Part shown: positions 58,347-64,000 of the stretch, one piece after another
Layout: every line of letters begins with the position of its first letter
How positions within the stretch are numbered: position 1 is the stretch's first letter
DNA from: Hexactinellida sp. DTS-2022
Lineage: Eukaryota > Porifera > Hexactinellida
Direction of reading: 5' to 3'
Assembly (NCBI GenBank): GCA_028753945.1
Contig: JAPNXP010000002.1
Location: 9,362,001-9,426,000, forward strand
DNA: 64,000 nt
Program-made: the position numbers and the translations under genes
The notes under the pieces: model-generated
The model's database searches: none
Told to the model about the DNA's origin: nothing
The model's input: only the letters and a program-made list of their open reading frames with translations

Positions 58347-58742
58347 TACTGTGCATAGTAATTCTGTTTTCATTTCACATTTTGTTATTTGAGAACTTAT
58401 AATATTGCTTGTATGTTAATGGATAACTTATTTCTACAATGAATGGATGTCAAATATATGACAATATTACATACTTAGTTTACAGAGTCAAATCCAGGTA
58501 AAAACAACATAATTCATGTGTAAAGTTAATTACCAATTGTAATAGGCAAACATATCGAATGCACTTCTAGTTCATCCATGGTCCATTTTTTATTGTCGTT
58601 TCCAGTCCTTATCTATAGTAGTTCATGGTATAGAGTAATAATAACCATATATGGGAATTATATTTGATTATGTCATTGCGGTTAAATCCCGCGAGAAATC
58701 ATTATCAAAAGTGTTCTAGGTGTTTCCAGTCTATTTGAAAAC

Positions 58743-60702
58743 TTAAACCAAAGTGTGCTAAGACAAGAAATACACTAACTGAACACTCTGCTCCTCCGCC
58801 TGGACGGTAGTGCCTGTTCATGTGTCGCTCAATATTAAATAAATATAGTAATTTAGTTAAACCAAACTGGGCTAAGGCAATCAATTTACTTTGAGGACAG
58901 TCTGCTCCTCCGCCTGGACGGTACTTCCTGTTGATGTGTGGCTCAATATTTAATAAATAAAACAAATTTAAGTTAAACCAAAGTGTACTAAGACAAGCAA
59001 TACACTGAGTGAACACTCTGCTCCTCCGCCTGGACGGTAGTGCTTGTTCATGTGTCGCTCAATATTAAATAAATATAGTAATTTAGTTAAACCAAAGTGG
59101 GCTAAGGCAATCAATTTACTTTGAGGACAGTCTGCTCCTCCGCCTGGACGGTACTGCCTGTTGATGTGTGGCTCAATATTTTATAAATGAATCAAATTTA
59201 AGTTAAACCAAAGTGTGCCAAGCAAGCAATACACTAAGTGAACACTCTGCTACTCCGCCTGGACGGTAGGTAGTGTTTGTTGATGTGTGGCTCAATATTA
59301 AATAAATATAGTAAATTTTAGTTAAACCAAAGTGGCCTATGGCAATCAATTTACTATGAGGACAGTCTGCTCCTCCGCCTAGAAGGTACTGCCTGTTGAT
59401 GTGTGGCTCAATATTTAATAAATAAAACAAATTTAAGTTAAACCAAAGTGTACTAAGACAAGCAATACACTAAGTGAACACTCTGCTCCTCCGCCTGGAC
59501 GGTAGGGCCAGTTCATGTGTTGCTCAATATTTAATAAATATAGTAAATTTTAGTAAATCCAAAGTGGCCTATGGTAATCAATTTACTATGAGGACAGTCT
59601 GCTCCTCCGCCTGGACAGTACTGCCTGTTGATGTGTGGCTCAATATTTAAAAAATAACACAAATTTAAGTTAAACCAAAGTGTGCTAAGACAAGCAATAC
59701 ACTAAGTGAACACTCTGCTCCTCCGCCTGGACGGTAGTGCCTGTTCATGTGTGGCACAATATTTAATAAATATAACAAAATTAAGTTAAACCAAAGTGGG
59801 CTAAGGCAATCAATTTACAATGAGGACAGTCTGCTCCTCTGCCTGGACGGTACAGCCTGTTGATGTGTGGCTCAATATTTAATAAATATAACAAATTTAA
59901 GTTAAACCAAAGTGTGCTAAGACAAGCAATACACTAAGTGAACACTCTGCTCCTCCGCCTGGACTGTAGTTCCTGTTGATGTGTGGCTCAATATTAAATA
60001 AATATAGTAATTTAGTTAAACCAAAATGTGCTAAGACAAGCAATACACTAAGTGAACACTCTGCTCCTCCGCCTGGACGGTCGTGCCTGTTCATATGTCG
60101 CTCAATATTATATAAATATAGTAATTTAGTTAAACCAAAGTGTGCTAAGACAAGCAATACACTAAGTGAACACTCTGCTCCTCCGCCTGGACGGTACAGC
60201 CTGTTGATGTGTGGCTCAATATTTAATAAATATAACAAATTTAAGTTAAACCAAAGTGTGCTAAGACAAGCAATACACTAAGTGAACACTCTGCTCCTCC
60301 GCCTGGACGGTAGTGCCTGTTCATGTGTCGCTCAATATTTAATAAATATAACAAAATTAAGTTAAACCAAAGTGGGCTAAGGCAATCAATTTACAATGAG
60401 GACAGTCTGCTCCTCCGCCTGGACGGTACAGCCTGTTGATGTGTGGCTCAATATTTAATAAATATAACAAATTTAAGTTAAACCAAAGTTTGCTAAGACA
60501 AGCAATACACTAAGTGAACACTCTGCTCCTCCGCCTGGACGGTAGTGCCTGTTCATGTGTCGCTCAATATTAAATAAATATAGTAATTTAGTTAAACCAA
60601 AGTGGGCTAAGGCAATCAATTTACTTTGAGGACAGTCTGCTCCTCCGCCTGGACGGTACTTCCTGTTGATGTGTGGCTCAATATTTTATAAATGAATCAA
60701 AT
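58743..60702. repeat. ~115-bp satellite array, left block
   Basis: About 17 units. Two unit types alternate: one with GTGCTAAGACAAGCAATACA, the other with GGGCTAAGGCAATCAATTTA. The dimer period is close to 230 bp. Every unit has the GC-rich core CTGCTCCTCCGCCTGGACGG in otherwise AT-rich sequence, then TGTTGATGTGTGGCTCAATA. One strand stays open over two units because 114 is divisible by three; this is not a gene. Confidence 0.93.
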
Positions 60703-60706
60703 TTAA

Positions 60707-61602
60707 CGGTGTCCGGATAGGGATTCAGACAAATTACAATGGTAAATTTGTATTGCTTCTTCATAACTACTTGTGATTCATAACAAGTATCTTCGAAGGC
60801 ATTTCTAAGAATAACTGCACTTTTAAAAATTCAAATTTCAAAATGTAGGAAATTATAAATAGAATTTCTAAAAATGGCTTCTAATTGACCGTAACATAGT
60901 CTAATAGTCTATAATCTTTTGTAGAAGCACTTCCCAACTTCTAACTAGTTGTTGGATAAGAAATTGAGTTTCTTAGAAACCTATCGAACTAGCGATAACA
61001 ATGAATTTAATTTTTTCTCCTCGATTTTTTTAGAGTTTTCGATTCAAAGTCCACATTTCTTCAATTTATTGGGAAATTTCACACATTCTGTTACTATATT
61101 CAATCCCAAATCATAAATTACTCATTCTACTTCCTATTTTTTTTCGATATAGTTATGTTATTGACAATGCAGTTGAGTTTGTAAAGATAACTCAATCCAT
61201 TTCATCAAAACTAAGATTTCTAAATCAATTTTATTATTCTTTGAAACAAGCATTTGAAAATTAAGTGTTTATTTGTTCTAATTTCTCAATATAGTCACTT
61301 ACTAACATTTCATTTTGATTCTAAAGTGTCTTAGTATTCCCCCCCAATATATTACTTCTAGAAAAAACAAGATAATGTCTACTATTACTCATACTCTACT
61401 GTAAAATTTCAATGATATCGGCAAAATTTGTAATCTTTACCATATATGGAGGTGTTGCAACGTCATATTGTGACACTTATGAATGACAAAATCAAAATTA
61501 AGATTGGAGGACAAATATTTATGTCATTGAGTGTATATTTATTAAAAAAAAAAAACCCGGTGGAATAAAAGAATTTCTGTAATTAGCCCTGTCCGGACAC
61601 CG
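60707..61602. mobile_element. 896-bp TTAA-flanked MITE, family D, inside the satellite
   Basis: Ends CGGTGTCCGGATAGGG and, reverse-complemented, CGGTGTCCGGACAGGG; TTAA at 60,703-60,706 and 61,603-61,606. The uninterrupted satellite unit carries TTAA at that point (AAATTTAAGTTAAACC), so the insertion duplicated it. A second, 3'-truncated copy lies at 63,040. Confidence 0.92.
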
Positions 61603-61606
61603 TTAA

Positions 61607-62650
61607 GTTAAACCAAAGTGTGCCAAGCAAGCAATACACTAAGTGAACACTCTGCTCCTCCGCCTGGACGGTAGTGTTTGTTGATGTGTGGCTCAATATT
61701 AAATAAATACAGTAAATTTTAGTTAAACCAAAGTGGCCAATGGCAATCAATTTACTATGAGGACAGTCTGCTCCTCCGCCTGGAAGGTACTGCCTGTTAA
61801 TGTGTGGCTCAATATTTAATAAATAAAACAAATTTAAGTTAAACCAAAGTGTGCTAAGACAAGCAATACACTAAGTGAACACTCTGCTCCTCCGCCTGGA
61901 CGGTAGTGCTTGTTGATGTGTGGCTCAATATTAAATAAATATAGTAAATTTTAGTAAAACCAAAGTGGCCTATGGCAATCAATTTACTATGAGGACACTC
62001 TGCTCCTCCGCCTGGACAGTACTGCCTGTTGATGTGTGGCTCAATATTTAAAAAATAACACAAATTTAAGTTAAACCAAAGTGTGCTAAGACAAGCAATA
62101 CACTAAGTGAACACTCTGCTCCTCCGCCTGGACTGTAGTTCCTGTTGATGTGTGGCTCAATATTAAATAAATATAGTAATTTAGTTAAACCAAAGTGTGC
62201 TAAGACAAGCAATACACTAAGTGAACACTCTGCTCCTCCGCCTGGACGGTACTGCCTGTTGATGTGTGGCTCAATATTTAATAAATAAAACAAATTTAAG
62301 TTAAACCAAAGTGTGCTAAGACAAGCAATACACTAAGTGAACACTCTGCTCCTCCGCCTGGACGGTAGTGCCTGTTCATGTGTCGCTCAATATTAAATAA
62401 ATATAGTAATTTAGTTAAACCAAAGTGTGCTAAGACAAGCAATACACTAAGTGAACACTCTTCTCCTCCGCCTGGACGGTACTGCCTGTTGATGTGTGGC
62501 TCAATATTTAATAAATAAAACAAATTTATGTTAAACCAAAGTGTGCTAAGACAAGCAATACACTAAGTGAACACTCTGCTCCTCCGCCTAGACGGTAGTG
62601 TCTGTTGATGTGTGGCTCAATTTTAAATAAATATAGAAAATTTTAGTTAA
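61607..62650. repeat. ~115-bp satellite array, right block
   Basis: About nine further units of the same dimeric satellite. The successive units from 62,066 and 62,296 show an exact 230-bp period. The last unit fades at about 62,650 into the hairpin repeat GAAATTAACGCGATTTAGAG also seen at 37,060. Confidence 0.93.
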
Positions 62651-63039
62651 CGTCAGTGAAATTAACGCGATTTAGAGCAATTCGCATTAATTTCCTATAA
62701 TAGGGTATTAATATAGGTAAATAGTAACTTCATTAGTAAGTATAGCAAAACTCGTTAGTAACTTAGAATTAACATGATTAATGCTAACTTTTGGTTAGTA
62801 CGAACACAATTTTTGGAATTTTAAAATTCTTTAAATTTAAATTACACCGTTAAAACCGGCTTCGGATTAGACGAACAATTTTTGATCGTCTCTTGGTTAA
62901 TCAGGAAGTTTATATCAATATCTAAAGTACTTGACCTGATCCTAATCAGTTATGAACTTTACGGGGGCTATAGCCCTCGTAGCCCCCCGTGGTCCCGCAG
63001 CCTATGCATGAGCGGCAACGAAAAATCCATTTCCGTTAA
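62651..63039. other. No gene recognised
   Basis: Hairpin scrap at 62,655-62,710, then AT-rich sequence. The block 62,960-63,035 is unusually GC-rich (GGGGGCTATAGCCCTCGTAG) and contains a short palindrome. Confidence 0.35.
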
Positions 63040-63572
63040 CGGTATCCGGACTGGGATTACATAAATTATAATGGTAATTATTATTGATTCATCATAACTA
63101 CTTTTGATTCATAACAAGTATCTAGGAAGGCATTTCTAAGATTAACTGCACTTTTACAAATTCAAATTTCAAAATGTAACTAAATATATATAGAATTTCT
63201 AAAAATGGCTTCTAATTGACAGTAACATAGTCTAATAGTCTATAATCTTTTGTAGAAGCACTTCCCAACTTCAACTAGTTGTTGTATAAGATATAGAGTT
63301 ACTTAGAAACCTATCCAACTTGCGTTAACAATGAATTTACTTTTTTTCCTCGATTTTTTTACAGTTTTCGATTCAAAGACCACATTTCTTCAATTTATTG
63401 GGAAATTTCACACAATCTGATCCTCTATTCAATCCCAAAAAATAAATTACTCATTCTACTTCTTATTTTTTTATGATATAGTTATGTTATTGACAATGCA
63501 GTTGAGTTTGTCGCGATAACTCAATACATTTCATCAAAACTAAGCTTCTAAATCAATTTTTATTATTCTTTG
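63040..63572. mobile_element. Truncated TTAA MITE, family D, copy 2
   Basis: TTAA at 63,036-63,039, then CGGTATCCGGACTGGGATTA, collinear with 60,707 on (CATAACTACTTTTGATTCAT, GGCATTTCTAAGATTAACTG). Homology stops at about 63,572, where family X copy 2 begins, so the right half was lost or displaced by that insertion. Confidence 0.85.
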
Positions 63573-64000
63573 AAGGCTCTCCATCCCCACCTAGCGAACT
63601 CGTTTTTAACTGTTATTTTAAAACTACATCATATAATGATTCTATGAATATTCTAAACTCAACTTGCGTGTGCATACTTTTCCCATAGCAACAATTACAA
63701 AAATAGCACTATATGGATTCCTATACAAAGCTCCATATAGTAAATTATACAGGTTACTTTACGATAATTCTGCTATGGTTGTATATTAAGTTAATATGCT
63801 TATTGATCAATTGTATAAAGTATCCTGGTAGGGAGCTATGAAGCCAGATTCCCAATTATGCTTATAACTTCCTTTATAACAGGTCATTCCTTCGGAATTT
63901 TCGAGAATTTGGATGTCAAACATTTACCATAGGCCTATTTTATTAGTGTTACATAAGTTTATGTTTTATTATTGGAAAAAGCTCTCCATAGCTCCCTACC
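63573..64000 (-). mobile_element. TIR repeat family X, copy 2 (runs off the window)
   Basis: Starts AAGGCTCTCCATCCCC and is the reverse complement of the two outer parts of 30,345-32,838 joined together. The sequence crosses both points where copy 1 is interrupted, without the inserts. The last 172 bp carry the GGTAGGGAGC...GCTCCCTACC sub-element, which ends exactly at the window edge. Confidence 0.8.

Larger units (their letters stand above)
55912..58742. mobile_element. Long-TIR element, 2.8 kb, next to the satellite
   Basis: GTTTTCAAATGCGCTAGAAA on the left pairs with GTTTTCAAATAGACTGGAAA on the right (reverse strand). The arms run on for more than 300 bp with shared blocks such as GATTTAACCACAATGACGTA, CCCATATATGG and ACTAGAAGTGCATTCGATAT. 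The left arm carries a later insert at about 56,040-56,340. Flanks are TTAG (55,908-55,911) and TTAA (58,743-58,746). It encloses a protein-like but broken interior. Confidence 0.75.

Noticed and set aside
58705-62523. Repeated minus-strand open frames encoding a 38-residue repeat (NRQYRPGGGAECSLSVLL-like)
   Set aside because: They follow the satellite unit, whose 114-116 bp length happens to keep a frame open over two units. There is no start context, no single frame through the array, and the opposite strand is also open in places.
58743-62650. CRISPR-like look of the repeat array
   Set aside because: Units are tandem with no unique spacers, about 115 bp long, and the context is a eukaryotic genome full of transposons.
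1-64000. tRNA, rRNA or snRNA genes
   Set aside because: No segment with a convincing tRNA A/B-box pair and cloverleaf, and no ribosomal sequence, was seen by reading; a covariance-model scan would be needed to exclude diverged ones.

Overview
This is a non-coding-rich, AT-rich (roughly 65-70% A+T by eye) nuclear window from a eukaryote, almost certainly an invertebrate animal. The host-like relics are metazoan in character: a PPM1G-type PP2C phosphatase, a C14 caspase-like peptidase and NHL beta-propeller repeats. The transposases are ones widespread in animals: Ginger/KRBA2-like, ZMYM1-like hAT, SWIM-type MULE and 'Mutator-like' with a PHD finger. Expanded caspase and NHL families would fit a sponge or another early-branching animal, but this is a weak inference and the species cannot be named from the sequence.

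No clearly intact host gene is present. The window is a graveyard of nested mobile elements with three host-like relics caught among them. Layout: 1-2.9 kb, a TTAA-flanked element and unidentified coding-like scraps; 3-4.9 kb, a decayed Ginger/gypsy-type integrase; 5.9-8.1 kb, a fold-back element; 8.3-11.3 kb (minus), a decayed SWIM-type MULE transposase split by a retroposon-like insertion; 12.7-13.3 kb, a PPM1G-like relic; 13.9-14.6 kb, a hAT MITE with perfect target duplication; 15.0-17.8 kb, an almost intact ZMYM1-like hAT with perfect target duplication; 18.0-22.3 kb, a broken caspase-NHL gene into which two TTAA elements inserted at the same TTAA; 23-26.9 kb, several MITEs; 27.1-29.5 kb, a decayed AT-hook/Mutator-like/PHD transposase; 30.1-33.1 kb, a four-level nest of elements; 33-38 kb, fold-backs and small MITEs; 39.0-41.0 kb, a second Mutator-like transposase with a long open first part; 41.4-50.9 kb, a composite with outer inverted repeats enclosing a minus-strand Ginger transposase, itself hit by a TTAA element inside a TTAA element; 51-54 kb, hAT MITEs, a 480-bp near-perfect palindrome and a 142-bp minisatellite; 54.5-58.7 kb, a TTAA element and a long-TIR element; 58.7-62.65 kb, a ~115-bp satellite organised as 230-bp dimers, interrupted by a TTAA MITE; 63.0-64.0 kb, second copies of two families seen earlier.

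The elements date one another. Insertions with perfect 8-bp or TTAA/TA duplications (hAT, TTAA and pogo-type) are the youngest layer. The transposase relics with many frameshifts are older. Several nests give empty-site comparisons inside the window: removing the two TTAA elements at 18,812-21,732 restores an NHL repeat in frame, and the 63.6-64.0 kb copy shows the site before the insertions at 30.9 and 31.4 kb.
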